From: Bacteroidales bacterium
GTDB taxonomy: Bacteria; Bacteroidota; Bacteroidia; Bacteroidales; UBA932
NCBI GenBank assembly: GCA_017544265.1
Contig: JAFYEM010000043.1
Coordinates: forward strand, 1 to 59,795
Direction: 5' to 3'
DNA length: 59,795 nt
Shown: piece after piece, positions 49,078 to 57,914 of the stretch
Layout: the number at the start of each line of letters is the position of its first letter
Position numbering within the stretch: position 1 is the first letter of the stretch
Notes under the pieces: model-generated
Database searches by the model: none
Seen by the model: the letters and a program-made list of their open reading frames with translations, nothing else
What the model was told of the DNA's origin: nothing
Translations under genes and position numbers: made by a program

Positions 49078-49129
49078 ACGATTTTAGTTTAAAGGTTATT
49101 GTTAGTGAAATCATTGTTCTTCACATCTC

Positions 49130-49161
49130 CAAATTTACAAAAATTTTCAAATTCGAGCAAA
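49130..49161 (-). promoter_or_regulatory. Promoter of the DUF4332 gene
   Basis: Minus strand: TTTG (49161-49158), 20 bases, TAAATTTG (49137-49130), full match at -7. It is back to back with the plus-strand element at 49168-49175. Confidence 0.7.
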
Positions 49162-49167
49162 ATTTTT

Positions 49168-49175
49168 TATATTTG
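49168..49175 (+). promoter_or_regulatory. -7 element of the 49196-52038 plus-strand run
   Basis: TATATTTG, 20 bases before the ATG at 49196; the -33 region (TTTC at 49145-49148) is imperfect. Confidence 0.55.
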
Positions 49176-49195
49176 CCAATAGATACGGCCGCTTT

Positions 49196-49657
49196 ATGGA
49201 AATCTATCCTATAGACTCTGGGAAAATCTACTACTCCGAGGACTTGCTCACGCTGGATTGCGAAGAAGGTCCCGTGACTATGCGTATCGGAGAATGGATT
49301 TGCAAAGACCCTGTCCGGATTCATCGTATGATAATAAAGGACAAGGCCTTGCAGGTGGACCAGATGGAGGTGTTCAATCCCCTCTTCAGCAAGCTCCGCA
49401 GGGCAGATTTCGACTACTACCGCAGGATTATGGGACTTCGGATGCTCATAGACTTTCCAGGCTATTCATCCGAGATTGAGGCCAAGATTCCTTTTGACAC
49501 CGACCCTATCGCATTTTATAAATGGTGGCGCAAGGGCAAACATGAAAAATATGTCCACCTCTCCCCTGCCTACCAGTTCAAACTTTTCCAGAAAGTTTCG
49601 GTGATGGAGCCGAAAATCATGCTCAAGAAAGATCTGGAATTCCTAAGGAACTTCTGA
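49196..49657 (+). CDS. Hypothetical protein (unknown family)
   Basis: A 153-residue protein not recognised. It has no signal peptide and no membrane helix, and it is rich in basic and aromatic residues: RADFDYYRRIMGLRMLIDFP, YKWWRKGKHEKYVHL and the C-terminal MEPKIMLKKDLEFLRNF. The first 45 residues look beta-rich (IYYSEDLLTLDCEEGPVTMR). The start is set by a promoter 20 bases upstream. It is the first of four genes on one plus-strand transcript: LRR protein, RluA-type pseudouridine synthase and TcdA. A role in RNA metabolism could be guessed from the last two but is not shown. Confidence 0.65.
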   Translation: MEIYPIDSGKIYYSEDLLTLDCEEGPVTMRIGEWICKDPVRIHRMIIKDKALQVDQMEVFNPLFSKLRRADFDYYRRIMGLRMLIDFPGYSSEIEAKIPFDTDPIAFYKWWRKGKHEKYVHLSPAYQFKLFQKVSVMEPKIMLKKDLEFLRNF

Positions 49658-49662
49658 CCGGT

Positions 49663-50289
49663 ATGTCTGAACTTCTCTCCCGGATGAAATTTCTTACCGC
49701 CCCGCTACCCGAGGACCTCGAAAATGACGTCTGGGACGGGGATAATTGCGTGAGCTACTCTTCCGACGGGCAGAAACTGCTGGACGCAGAGGTGTTCCCC
49801 GAAGAAATAAGCGTCCGCGAGGGCTGCCGGATAATCTGCGACGAAGCCTTCGCATTCCAGCCATATATGGCCGAAAGCTGGCGCACCGGGCAGGAGCCCC
49901 TGGAAGAGGAGAGGATTTCCGACCTTGCAAAAATATCCCTTCCGGACAGCGTTACGCATATCGGTGAAGGAGCTTTCCGCGAATGCGGCATGCTGCGCAG
50001 CCTGAAATTTCCCAGGGAACTTGTCTATATCGGTCCGGAAGCCTTCCAGGACTGTTTTTCCCTTAAAAAGGCCATACTGCCCAAAGGCCTTCTGTACATA
50101 GGCGAGCATGCCTTTTTCTGCTGTGACGAGCTTGAGAAAGTCCGGATTCCCTCCGGCATACAGTTCATAGGCTCCGGTGCTTTCAACGGCTGCGACTCCC
50201 TCATGGAAATAGAAGTTCCACGGGGAAGCCGAGATGCCGTAAAGGCTCTTCTGCCCGGCAGGATGCATAAATTAATTAAAGAAAGATGA
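49663..50289 (+). CDS. BspA-type leucine-rich repeat protein, cytoplasmic
   Basis: A 208-residue protein with four or five LRR_5 (BspA-like) repeats in the C-terminal 120 residues: ISLPDSVTHIGEGAFRECGM, LKFPRELVYIGPEAFQDCFS, AILPKGLLYIGEHAFFCCDE and VRIPSGIQFIGSGAFNGCDS. Most BspA-type proteins are exported and sense or bind host matrix, but here no signal peptide is visible, so it is probably cytoplasmic. It starts six bases after the unknown gene and overlaps the pseudouridine synthase start by four bases. Confidence 0.8.
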   Translation: MSELLSRMKFLTAPLPEDLENDVWDGDNCVSYSSDGQKLLDAEVFPEEISVREGCRIICDEAFAFQPYMAESWRTGQEPLEEERISDLAKISLPDSVTHIGEGAFRECGMLRSLKFPRELVYIGPEAFQDCFSLKKAILPKGLLYIGEHAFFCCDELEKVRIPSGIQFIGSGAFNGCDSLMEIEVPRGSRDAVKALLPGRMHKLIKER

Positions 50290-51305
50290 AATCCAGTAAC
50301 GACGCCGGACTGCGATTCACTGTCCGCGAAGACTCCACGCTGCTTAAATACCTGTTTGAACTGTTCCCGGACGAAGGAAAGACTTCCGTGAAGAAGAAAC
50401 TCTCCCTCGGCCAGTTCCTGGTCAACGGACGCACAGAAACAGCATTTGACGCAGTTCTGCACAAGGGCGACACCATTCTGATGCTCCCCAAGGGCATTTC
50501 GAAGGCCCGCGCATCCCGCAGCGACGTAAAAGACGCAGTGGAGAAAGAAGGAGTCACGATTGTCTATGAGGACGATCATATCCTGATTGCCGACAAACCC
50601 TCCGGGCTACTGACAATCTCCACCGCAAATGGTTCAGACGCCAAAACATCCAAAAGAGAAAAGACACTGTACGCCATCCTGAACAAGTATGTGAAGGTAA
50701 GCGCCAGTTCGGAAAGGAAGGAGGATCTTATCAGCGGCCGTACCCCCGACAGAAGTCCGAAAAAGATATGGATCGTCCATCGCATCGACCGCGGCACATC
50801 AGGTCTTCTCGTGTTTGCGAAAGATGAGAGGACAAAGCAGATTCTGCAGTCAAGATGGAAGGAACTCATAATTGAAAGGACCTATACTGCCTATGTCGAA
50901 GGCACGCTGGAAAACGCGAGCGGAGTAGTTCAGAGTTACCTCTACGAAAACCCTAAATCACTATATGTAACCTCTTCTGACACAGAATCAAAGGAGAGCA
51001 AGCTTGCTATTACGCATTATCGCTGCAAAGGCTTTGTCACACTGGAGAAAAAGTACAATTACAGCAAGGTCGAATACTCCCTTACCACTGGCCGTAAACA
51101 CCAGATCCGTGTCCATAGCGCCGAACTCGGGCACCCTATTGCCGGGGATGGAATCTACGGAGCTGAAACCGATCCGATCAGCCGCATCGCCCTTCATGCC
51201 GGCACCCTGGTGCTGCGCGACCCCTATTCCAAGGCGGTGATACGCACTAAATCTCCCCTTCCCAGGGCTTTTGACCGCTTCGAAAAGAAACTGAGGAATG
51301 GCTGA
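50286..51305 (+). CDS. RluA family pseudouridine synthase with S4 domain
   Basis: A 339-residue enzyme that isomerises uridine to pseudouridine in rRNA or tRNA. Residues about 12-68 form an S4-like RNA-binding domain (LLKYLFELFPDEGKTSVKKK, LGQFLVNGR). The catalytic domain follows: DDHILIADKPSGLL, the motif HRIDRGTSGLLVF with catalytic Asp168, and TGRKHQIRVHSAELGHPIAG. A Lys/Arg-rich insert (about 118-163) sits between the first two catalytic motifs. It overlaps the LRR gene by four bases and the tcdA gene by eight bases. Confidence 0.92.
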   Translation: MKSSNDAGLRFTVREDSTLLKYLFELFPDEGKTSVKKKLSLGQFLVNGRTETAFDAVLHKGDTILMLPKGISKARASRSDVKDAVEKEGVTIVYEDDHILIADKPSGLLTISTANGSDAKTSKREKTLYAILNKYVKVSASSERKEDLISGRTPDRSPKKIWIVHRIDRGTSGLLVFAKDERTKQILQSRWKELIIERTYTAYVEGTLENASGVVQSYLYENPKSLYVTSSDTESKESKLAITHYRCKGFVTLEKKYNYSKVEYSLTTGRKHQIRVHSAELGHPIAGDGIYGAETDPISRIALHAGTLVLRDPYSKAVIRTKSPLPRAFDRFEKKLRNG

Positions 51306-52038
51306 CTACTTCCAGAGAACCCGGCTGCTGCTTGGTGACAAGGCCATGGAGCGCATCGCCACCGTGAGGGTTATCATCTTCGGTATCGGCGGAGTCGGAA
51401 GCTGGTGCGCCGAGGGACTTGTGCGTTCCGGAATCCGTCACCTCACAGTGGTGGACATGGACACTGTTTCGGAGAGCAACGTGAACCGCCAGCTCATAGC
51501 AACCAGCCGCACAGTAGGTAAAGTAAAGGTTGAAGTGCTTCGCGACAGATTACTGGAAATCAACCCTGAAATTGAAATAGAAACTATTCGGGAACAATAC
51601 ACTCCGGAGAACAGCGACCGCTTCCGTCTGAACTCCTACGACTACATTATAGACTGTATCGATTCCCTGAAGGACAAGGCCGCCCTGATACTCGAAGCCT
51701 CCAGTACCGGGGCCAGGGTTATCTCTTCTATGGGTTCCGCGCTGAAGGTTGACCCCACCCGAATCCGAGTCGGGGAATTCTGGAAAGTCAGGGGCTGTCC
51801 GCTCGCCTCCGCAATACGCAAACGATACCGCCAGGCCGGCCTTTCTCCGAAAAACAAAGTCACCTGCATCTACGACGACGAAGTTCTTCCGAACCTCGGC
51901 GGCTGGATAGACCCTATGTCAGAATACAGCGGCACGGGGCCCAAGAAGGCCCAGATCAACGGCACGATAGCGCCGATTACTGCTATTTTCGGATTCACCG
52001 CCGCCTCGCTGGTGCTTCAGGACATTTATCTGCACTGA
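51298..52038 (+). CDS. tcdA: tRNA threonylcarbamoyladenosine dehydratase
   Basis: A 246-residue E1-like enzyme that converts t6A37 of tRNA to cyclic ct6A using ATP. The nucleotide-binding GIGGVGSWCAEGLVRSGI (residues about 29-46), VVDMDTVSESNVNRQLIAT and DCIDSLKDKAAL fit TcdA/CsdL more closely than ThiF or MoeB; no CxxC zinc pairs typical of MoeB are seen. Last gene of the plus-strand run. It overlaps the convergent fur-type gene by 13 bases at the 3' end. Confidence 0.88.
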   Translation: MADYFQRTRLLLGDKAMERIATVRVIIFGIGGVGSWCAEGLVRSGIRHLTVVDMDTVSESNVNRQLIATSRTVGKVKVEVLRDRLLEINPEIEIETIREQYTPENSDRFRLNSYDYIIDCIDSLKDKAALILEASSTGARVISSMGSALKVDPTRIRVGEFWKVRGCPLASAIRKRYRQAGLSPKNKVTCIYDDEVLPNLGGWIDPMSEYSGTGPKKAQINGTIAPITAIFGFTAASLVLQDIYLH

Positions 52039-52421
52039 GGGCAGATACCATGGACAATATAACTGGCTGATACTCCGTCATACCCGGCCGGCAGTTCCAC
52101 TTCCGGCACCGGGATATCCTCAAGGCAATAGGTCTTGCCGCATTTTACGCAGTGAAAATGCACATGGACGTCATCGTCATGCTCGCCGTGGCTGTGACAC
52201 AGTTCATAGCGCACCCCGTCGCCCCCGTCCGATACGACATGCACCAGATGCTTCTCACGGAAAAGGGCCAGAGTCCTTGAAATCACACTCTTATCCACTG
52301 TTTCCAGCTGCTCTTCCAGCTCTCCCATAGAAAGAGGGCGCCCTGCTTCCGAAAGCGCCTTGGCAACCATCATACGGCTTCCAGTCACTCTTATTCCGCT
52401 GTTTTCCAATAATTTTTTCAT
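52026..52421 (-). CDS. Fur family transcriptional regulator
   Basis: A 131-residue metalloregulator. The N-terminal winged helix spans residues about 10-80 (RVTGSRMMVAKALSEAGRPL, TVDKSVISRTLALFREKHLV). The dimer domain has a His-rich loop HSHGEHDDDVHVHFHC, a structural CVKC pair and a C-terminal CPQC pair, so it carries a Zn(Cys)4 site. Whether it senses iron, zinc or peroxide is not clear; the sequence lacks the usual PerR Asp signature in this reading. It overlaps the priA stop (ATGA) and probably shares its transcript. Confidence 0.88.
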   Translation of the reverse strand: MKKLLENSGIRVTGSRMMVAKALSEAGRPLSMGELEEQLETVDKSVISRTLALFREKHLVHVVSDGGDGVRYELCHSHGEHDDDVHVHFHCVKCGKTYCLEDIPVPEVELPAGYDGVSASYIVHGICPQCR

Positions 52422-54385
52422 AGGGGATCGACATCTATTGTGATATGACCGGTGTATTTCATTTGTTTTATGAATTCCGACACGGTCTTGTATATCAGTT
52501 TTTTGGTGGAGACAAGGGCCTTGTCACGGCGGAGCATAAGCCTGAGACAGCGCACATACTCCCCTGCGACCATGTCCACGGCCGGAGAATAAGGTCCGAC
52601 GACAGCGCAGGACGCGTTCCCGGGAAGCCTTACTCGCAGTTCCAGGATCATGTTTTCCAAGCGCTGAAGATTGGAATCCCGAAAGGTAAGGGCCACAATG
52701 CGGGTATACGGCGGATAGCCGAAAAGTCGACGCTGGGCGAGGAATTCTTCTGAAAGGCTGTCCGCAGAAGATGTCAGTTCCCTGAACACCGGATGCTCCG
52801 GTTCAGCAGTCTGAATCACCAGTTCCCCGGCCTCAGCACGCCTCCCGGCCCTGCCGCGGAACTGCTGCAGCACCTGGTAGGCCCTTTCATCTGCCCGGAA
52901 ATCCTGGACCGCCAGCATATTGTCCGCCTGAATCACAGCAACCAGCCGGACAGCTGAAAAGTCAAAGCCCTTTGTGACCATCTGGGTTCCCACGAGAATG
53001 TCTATATTTCCAGCGGCAAAGTCCTGAACCACAGCTTTTTCCTCTGCATCAGAGACATCCGCATCGAGCCTCGCCACGCGGGCATTCGGAAACATCTCCG
53101 CGAGTTCTTCCTCGATTCTCTGGGTCCCGGCCCCGAGCGGAATCAGCTCCCCGCCGCAAGAGGGGCAATGGGCGTCATAGACACTCGTATGGCCGCAATA
53201 ATGGCATACCAGATGGCCGCCGCGATGAAGGCTCAGCGGCACGTTGCAACGCGGACATTTCAGTATAGACCCGCATTCGGCGCATTGCAGCGACGGCGCC
53301 CATGAACGCCTGGAACGCAGTACAAGAACCTGCGCGCCGTCTTTCAGGGCGGCGCTGATTCTGCCGGAAAGCTGCAGCGAAATATGTCCGACCATCCCGC
53401 GTTTACGCCGTTCCGAACCAGTGTCTATTATGACGACATTGCTGTCCCCTCCGCCGTGATAGCGCTGCGGAAGAGTCACTTCGGTGAAAATTCCAGTCTT
53501 CGAGTTATAGATCGATTCCAACGAGGGCGTCGCGCTGCCCAGAACCACATTCGCCCCGTGTATCCTAGCGAGCATGATGGCCGTTTCCCTGGCATTGTAG
53601 CGCGGAGAGGGAGATTCCTGCTTGTAGGAGGTGTCATGCTCCTCGTCAACTATGACAAGGCCGAGATTGCGGTGCGGCAGAAACAGCGCCGAGCGTGTCC
53701 CGAGGACCATGTATGTTCCGCCGGCACGAATCCGGTCAGCAACTCTCCTGCGGCGGGCCGGGCTTACCGAACTGTGGCAGGTCATAACCCCGGGAATCTT
53801 TTGCAGAACCCTCTGTTCAATCTGGCGGCTAAGTGCTATTTCAGGCACCAGAAACAGCACGCTCCTGCCACGGGAAACAGCCTCTCGCGCGAGTGTGAGA
53901 TAGATTTCGGTCTTTCCGGAACCGGTTACGCCCCTGAGAAGGGCCGTCTTTCCTCCGGCGAAACTCTCCCTTATCTTCGCCGCCGCAGCTTCCTGCGGAG
54001 CAGACAGCACAATAGGCTCATCGCCGGGAGCGAGATCTTCCGGCTCTATCGCCCGCTTTCTCTTCAGCGGGCGCAGAATAGACGGGTACGCGGCTTTATA
54101 GACCTCCCCCACCGTGCACATATAATACTCCGCGACAGCCCTCCATAGCTTTATTTCGTTTTCGCTTATAGACGGAAGTTCATCCCCTGCTGAAATTATA
54201 TCCTTCACATTTATCCCCTCCGCCTTTACTCCCACAGCCGACACCACAGCCACATACTCCCTGCCTGCGAACATGACCTTCACCCTCTGTCCCGCTTCTA
54301 CGCTCACCCCATCCGGCAGCGAATAGTACGGCTCCCACTCCAAATGAAGCGGCAGTATCACCTGTATAAGCACCTTTTCGGCCAT
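52418..54385 (-). CDS. priA: Primosomal helicase PriA, compact form
   Basis: A 655-residue superfamily 2 helicase that restarts stalled forks. Present: the N-terminal DNA-binding domain (about residues 5-105), Walker A GVTGSGKTEIYL, the DEEH box VIVDEEHDTSYKQE, eight zinc-binding cysteines (CAECGS...CPRC, CHYCG...CPSCG), motif V/VI region QFRGRAGRR and the C-terminal domain. Only about 25 residues separate the N-terminal domain from the helicase core, so the usual winged-helix region appears to be missing; E. coli PriA has 732 residues. The -7 element TATATTTG ends seven bases before the ATG, so the mRNA may be leaderless. It overlaps fur by four bases. Confidence 0.9.
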   Translation of the reverse strand: MAEKVLIQVILPLHLEWEPYYSLPDGVSVEAGQRVKVMFAGREYVAVVSAVGVKAEGINVKDIISAGDELPSISENEIKLWRAVAEYYMCTVGEVYKAAYPSILRPLKRKRAIEPEDLAPGDEPIVLSAPQEAAAAKIRESFAGGKTALLRGVTGSGKTEIYLTLAREAVSRGRSVLFLVPEIALSRQIEQRVLQKIPGVMTCHSSVSPARRRRVADRIRAGGTYMVLGTRSALFLPHRNLGLVIVDEEHDTSYKQESPSPRYNARETAIMLARIHGANVVLGSATPSLESIYNSKTGIFTEVTLPQRYHGGGDSNVVIIDTGSERRKRGMVGHISLQLSGRISAALKDGAQVLVLRSRRSWAPSLQCAECGSILKCPRCNVPLSLHRGGHLVCHYCGHTSVYDAHCPSCGGELIPLGAGTQRIEEELAEMFPNARVARLDADVSDAEEKAVVQDFAAGNIDILVGTQMVTKGFDFSAVRLVAVIQADNMLAVQDFRADERAYQVLQQFRGRAGRRAEAGELVIQTAEPEHPVFRELTSSADSLSEEFLAQRRLFGYPPYTRIVALTFRDSNLQRLENMILELRVRLPGNASCAVVGPYSPAVDMVAGEYVRCLRLMLRRDKALVSTKKLIYKTVSEFIKQMKYTGHITIDVDPL

Positions 54386-54392
54386 AACATAA

Positions 54393-54400
54393 CAAATATA
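54393..54400 (-). promoter_or_regulatory. -7 element of priA
   Basis: Minus-strand TATATTTG, ending seven bases before the priA ATG at 54385. It has no good -33. Confidence 0.5.
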
Positions 54401-54421
54401 GATAATTCCGGCGAAATTTCT

Positions 54422-54429
54422 TAATTTTG
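54422..54429 (+). promoter_or_regulatory. -7 element of the antiporter gene
   Basis: TAATTTTG, 21 bases before the ATG at 54451. It is divergent from the priA element. Confidence 0.5.
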
Positions 54430-54450
54430 CGAGTGAAAAACCGTATTTGA

Positions 54451-56724
54451 ATGTCTGAAGAACTGAATCTGGTGAAGGATCTTGCCGCGATACTGATAGC
54501 GGCAGGTTTTTTCACCATACTCTCGAAAGCCCTCAAGCAACCCCTGATTCTGGGCTATATCATCGCCGGCTTCGTCGTAGGGCCACATCTGGGACTGTTC
54601 CACCTGACAAGCACCGCTGCCGTTCACGAATGGTCCGAAATCGGAATCATCTTCCTGCTCTTCGCCCTCGGTCTCGAATTCAGTTTCAAAAAACTCCTGA
54701 AAGTCGGTTCCGGAGCCATGATAATGGCAGGGATAAAGTGCCTCGGAATGTTCCTGCTTGGCATAATCCTCGCCCAGCTGATGAACTGGACCACCATGGA
54801 AGGCATATTCCTCGGAGGCCTGCTGTCGATGTCATCGACCACGATAATAATCAAGGCCTTCGACGACATGGGCCTGAAGAACAAGCCCTACTCACCAGTT
54901 ATTTTCGGCAGCCTCGTGGTAGAAGACCTGATTGCAGTGCTACTGATGGTGCTGCTTTCCACCCTCGCCGCCACCGGCCATTTTGAAGGCGGTCAGATGC
55001 TTCTTTCGCTTGGGAAACTGGTCTTTTTCCTGGTACTGTGGTTCCTGGTGGGCATTTACCTGATTCCGACCCTGCTGAGCCGCGCCCAAAAAGCCCTCAA
55101 TGACGAAACCCTGCTGATTGTTTCCATCGGCCTTTGTTTCGGCATGGTGGCTATAGCGTCCTCGGTCGGTTTCTCCTCTGCGCTCGGCGCCTTCGTGATG
55201 GGTTCCATACTTGCAGAAACGCTTGAAGGTGAAAGAATTGAGAGGCTTCTCGGAAGCATCAAAGACCTCTTCGGCGCCATCTTCTTCGTATCTGTGGGCA
55301 TGATGGTGGATCCCGCCGTCATAGGCAGTCAGTGGGCGGCAGTGCTGATTCTCACACTCGCCGTCATCATAGGCCACTTCGTCTTCTCATTCTCCGGCGC
55401 CCTCGTCGCCGGCCGTGGCCTGGACACAGCCGTACATGGCGGTTTCGCACTTTCCCAGCTCGGCGAATTCGGCTTCATCATCGCCTCCCTGGGCTGCTCG
55501 CTCGGGGTCATGCGCGATTTCATCTATCCCGTGGTCATTGCCGTTTCGGTCATTACGACCTTCACGACTCCCTATATGATAAAGCTCTCGGGCCCCGCCC
55601 TGGTATGGTTCCGCAAGGTGCTGCCGCAGAAATTCATCGAACGGGTGGACCGTTCCACCACAGACGACTTCAAGCCCCAGAGCGGAGACGAAAAGTCTGA
55701 ATGGAAGTCCTACATCAGGAAATATCTTCTCCGGGTGGGAATTTACACGATACTTCTTGTCGCCGTGTCAATAGGCGGAAGCGCCGCGCTGGATTTCCTT
55801 GTCGGCAAAATTGTCCCTTCGTGGGGAGAGAATCTCAAAAACATCCTCGAGACCGCCATCCTGCTTGTCGTAATGGTACCTTTCCTCTACGGTCTGACCT
55901 CCACGACTGCTTCGATGAACCAAGATACGAAGGCCCTTCTGGAAGACCGCCACTCGAATGCATGGACGCTTCTTTCGATGGACCTGATACGCCTTGGGAT
56001 TTCCTTCGCCTTCATCATTTCCGTCATCACATCGCATTTCGACCTGTCGTGGAAACTGATTCTCCTGCTGCTGTTTATCATCATAGTGGCAGCTATTCCG
56101 GTGAGGCTGCTGCTGCGCCGACACATACACATCGAAGAACGCTTCATGGAGAATCTCGGCGCCACCGAAAGGCGCGAAAGACGCCGCTCGCCGGTCACAG
56201 TGACAGTGCGCGAAAACCTCGAAAAATACAACGTCCATATTGAAGGAGTCTATCTATCGCCGGAATCCGCACTGGCCGGAAAATCGCTGCGGGAACTCCC
56301 TTTCCGCGGCGACGCAGGAGTGAATATAATCAAGATCCAGCGCGGTTCCAAGAGCATAATCATTCCCTCGGGCGACACTCGTGTCTATCCATACGACCGC
56401 ATTCTCGCCGTGGGAACGGAGCAGCAGCTGGAAGAGTTCCGCCAGATAATGAAGGACGACATCGTCACCCCTCCGGCCGGACTTGGCGCAGCCGCGACGG
56501 ACGATTCCGCCTTTGCCGTGCGTCCTGTGGAACTTACCCCAGACTCTCCGATGAACGGAAAGACGCTGCGCGAGATGAAACTCCGCGGGCATGGAATCAT
56601 GGTAATCTGCATCCTGCACGATGGAAAACTGATTTCCAATCCATCTGCTGACAAACCTTTCACTTCCGGAGATCTTGTATGGATCGCCGGAGAAACCACT
56701 GCTTTAGACAAATACGCTTTATGA
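54451..56724 (+). CDS. Kef/CPA2-type cation:proton antiporter with TrkA-C domains
   Basis: A 757-residue inner-membrane transporter. Residues 1-390 hold the CPA2 exchanger fold, with ALKQPLILGYIIAGFVVGPH, LFALGLEFSFKKL, SSTTIIIKAF and GSLVVEDLIAVLL carrying the ion-binding acidic residue. About 150 residues of additional membrane helices follow (430-560), an unusual insertion. Two TrkA-C regulatory modules end the protein (VEGVYLSPESALAGKSLREL-like with IEGV, about 590-675, and VELTPDSPMNGKTLREMKLR, about 685-757). It probably moves K+ or Na+ against H+. Its stop overlaps the start of the next gene by four bases. Confidence 0.88.
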   Translation: MSEELNLVKDLAAILIAAGFFTILSKALKQPLILGYIIAGFVVGPHLGLFHLTSTAAVHEWSEIGIIFLLFALGLEFSFKKLLKVGSGAMIMAGIKCLGMFLLGIILAQLMNWTTMEGIFLGGLLSMSSTTIIIKAFDDMGLKNKPYSPVIFGSLVVEDLIAVLLMVLLSTLAATGHFEGGQMLLSLGKLVFFLVLWFLVGIYLIPTLLSRAQKALNDETLLIVSIGLCFGMVAIASSVGFSSALGAFVMGSILAETLEGERIERLLGSIKDLFGAIFFVSVGMMVDPAVIGSQWAAVLILTLAVIIGHFVFSFSGALVAGRGLDTAVHGGFALSQLGEFGFIIASLGCSLGVMRDFIYPVVIAVSVITTFTTPYMIKLSGPALVWFRKVLPQKFIERVDRSTTDDFKPQSGDEKSEWKSYIRKYLLRVGIYTILLVAVSIGGSAALDFLVGKIVPSWGENLKNILETAILLVVMVPFLYGLTSTTASMNQDTKALLEDRHSNAWTLLSMDLIRLGISFAFIISVITSHFDLSWKLILLLLFIIIVAAIPVRLLLRRHIHIEERFMENLGATERRERRRSPVTVTVRENLEKYNVHIEGVYLSPESALAGKSLRELPFRGDAGVNIIKIQRGSKSIIIPSGDTRVYPYDRILAVGTEQQLEEFRQIMKDDIVTPPAGLGAAATDDSAFAVRPVELTPDSPMNGKTLREMKLRGHGIMVICILHDGKLISNPSADKPFTSGDLVWIAGETTALDKYAL

Positions 56725-57914
56725 AAACTTTGCTTTCATTTTTTATTATGCTCATCGGTGCTGCCGCGCTGCATGCACAGGAACCATCTTCTGCCGGTGA
56801 TATTCCGCCGCAGCCCGCTGTCGGTGAACTTCCTCCCCCGCCTGTCGATGACAACGCTTCATGCGAACAGCGCAAAGGCGTTGAATTCATAGCCGACGTC
56901 GAGTTCGACACAGCCATAATAAATGACGAGTTCGGGCCGTCCCATGACCAGCTTCAGCCCTCCGGCACAACTGCCGGCGCCAGAATCAGTCCTCGGGTCG
57001 GGCTCGGTTTCGGCCGAGGCAACCGCGTCATGCTCGGAGCGGACATAGCCAAAGACTTCGGCAGTTCCGTGCCCGTATATGCAGAATTCTCCTTGTGGTA
57101 TCAGAATACCATTCCCCTGAAAAAAGGCGGAGAATTCACCTTCGGTGCAGGCATAATTCCATATTCCAAGTCCATAGGAGATTATACCACCCTGATTTTC
57201 TCCGAACAGTCCTGCTTCACGGATTTCAACTTCGACGGATTCATGTTCCAGCTCTCCAAGGACGACAATGTCTTTGAGTTCCTCTTCGACTGGAACGGAA
57301 TGATGTCCAAGACACGGCACGAGGAGTTCTATTTCGTTTCCTACGGACTGCTGTACCTCGCACCGGTCGTCGCCCTGGGGTATCAGGGCAGTTTCCATCA
57401 CTATGCATCTTCAGAGGAAGTGCGGGGCGTTGTGGACGACCACGTGCTGAACCCGTTCGTCCTGCTGGACTTCTCCTCCCTGACCGGAATGCAGGCCCTT
57501 TCGCTGAACATCGGAGGTATCGCCGGATATCAGAGAGACCGTGTGGCCGGACAGCGTAAATATCCCCTAGGCGCAGATGTCCGCCTTGAGGCCCGCCACT
57601 GGAATGTCGGGATAGTCAACGAGGCCTATTACGGACAGTCCCAGGCGCCCTTCTACAAGTCGCTTGACCCGGCCGGCGAGCCCTACGAAGACAGGCTCTA
57701 TTTCCGCGACGCAGTCTGGCAGATCACCCCGGATGCCCACCACGGCTTCTATGACCGCCTCGAGGTCTTCTGGGCCCCGCACATAAGCGACTGGATAGAC
57801 ATCAGCGTAAAAGTAGTGGCCCACTTTGCCGGCGGTTTCACCGGCACCCAGCAAATAGGAGAAGTCAAAGTGAACCTGGAAGATATCTTCGCACGTAAAT
57901 GGCGCAAGCGCTGA
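56721..57914 (+). CDS. Exported outer-membrane protein, unknown family
   Basis: A 397-residue protein with a signal peptide (MKTLLSFFIMLIGAAALHAQ) and a Pro-rich linker (SSAGDIPPQPAVGELPPPPV). The remaining 340 residues have alternating beta strands with many aromatic residues (YAEFSLWYQNTIPLKKGGEF, HFAGGFTGTQQIGEVKVNLE) as in outer-membrane porin-like barrels. No family is recognised. It overlaps the antiporter gene by four bases (ATGA), so it is translationally coupled to an inner-membrane transporter, and its own 3' end overlaps the broken oxidase gene. Confidence 0.65.
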   Translation: MKTLLSFFIMLIGAAALHAQEPSSAGDIPPQPAVGELPPPPVDDNASCEQRKGVEFIADVEFDTAIINDEFGPSHDQLQPSGTTAGARISPRVGLGFGRGNRVMLGADIAKDFGSSVPVYAEFSLWYQNTIPLKKGGEFTFGAGIIPYSKSIGDYTTLIFSEQSCFTDFNFDGFMFQLSKDDNVFEFLFDWNGMMSKTRHEEFYFVSYGLLYLAPVVALGYQGSFHHYASSEEVRGVVDDHVLNPFVLLDFSSLTGMQALSLNIGGIAGYQRDRVAGQRKYPLGADVRLEARHWNVGIVNEAYYGQSQAPFYKSLDPAGEPYEDRLYFRDAVWQITPDAHHGFYDRLEVFWAPHISDWIDISVKVVAHFAGGFTGTQQIGEVKVNLEDIFARKWRKR

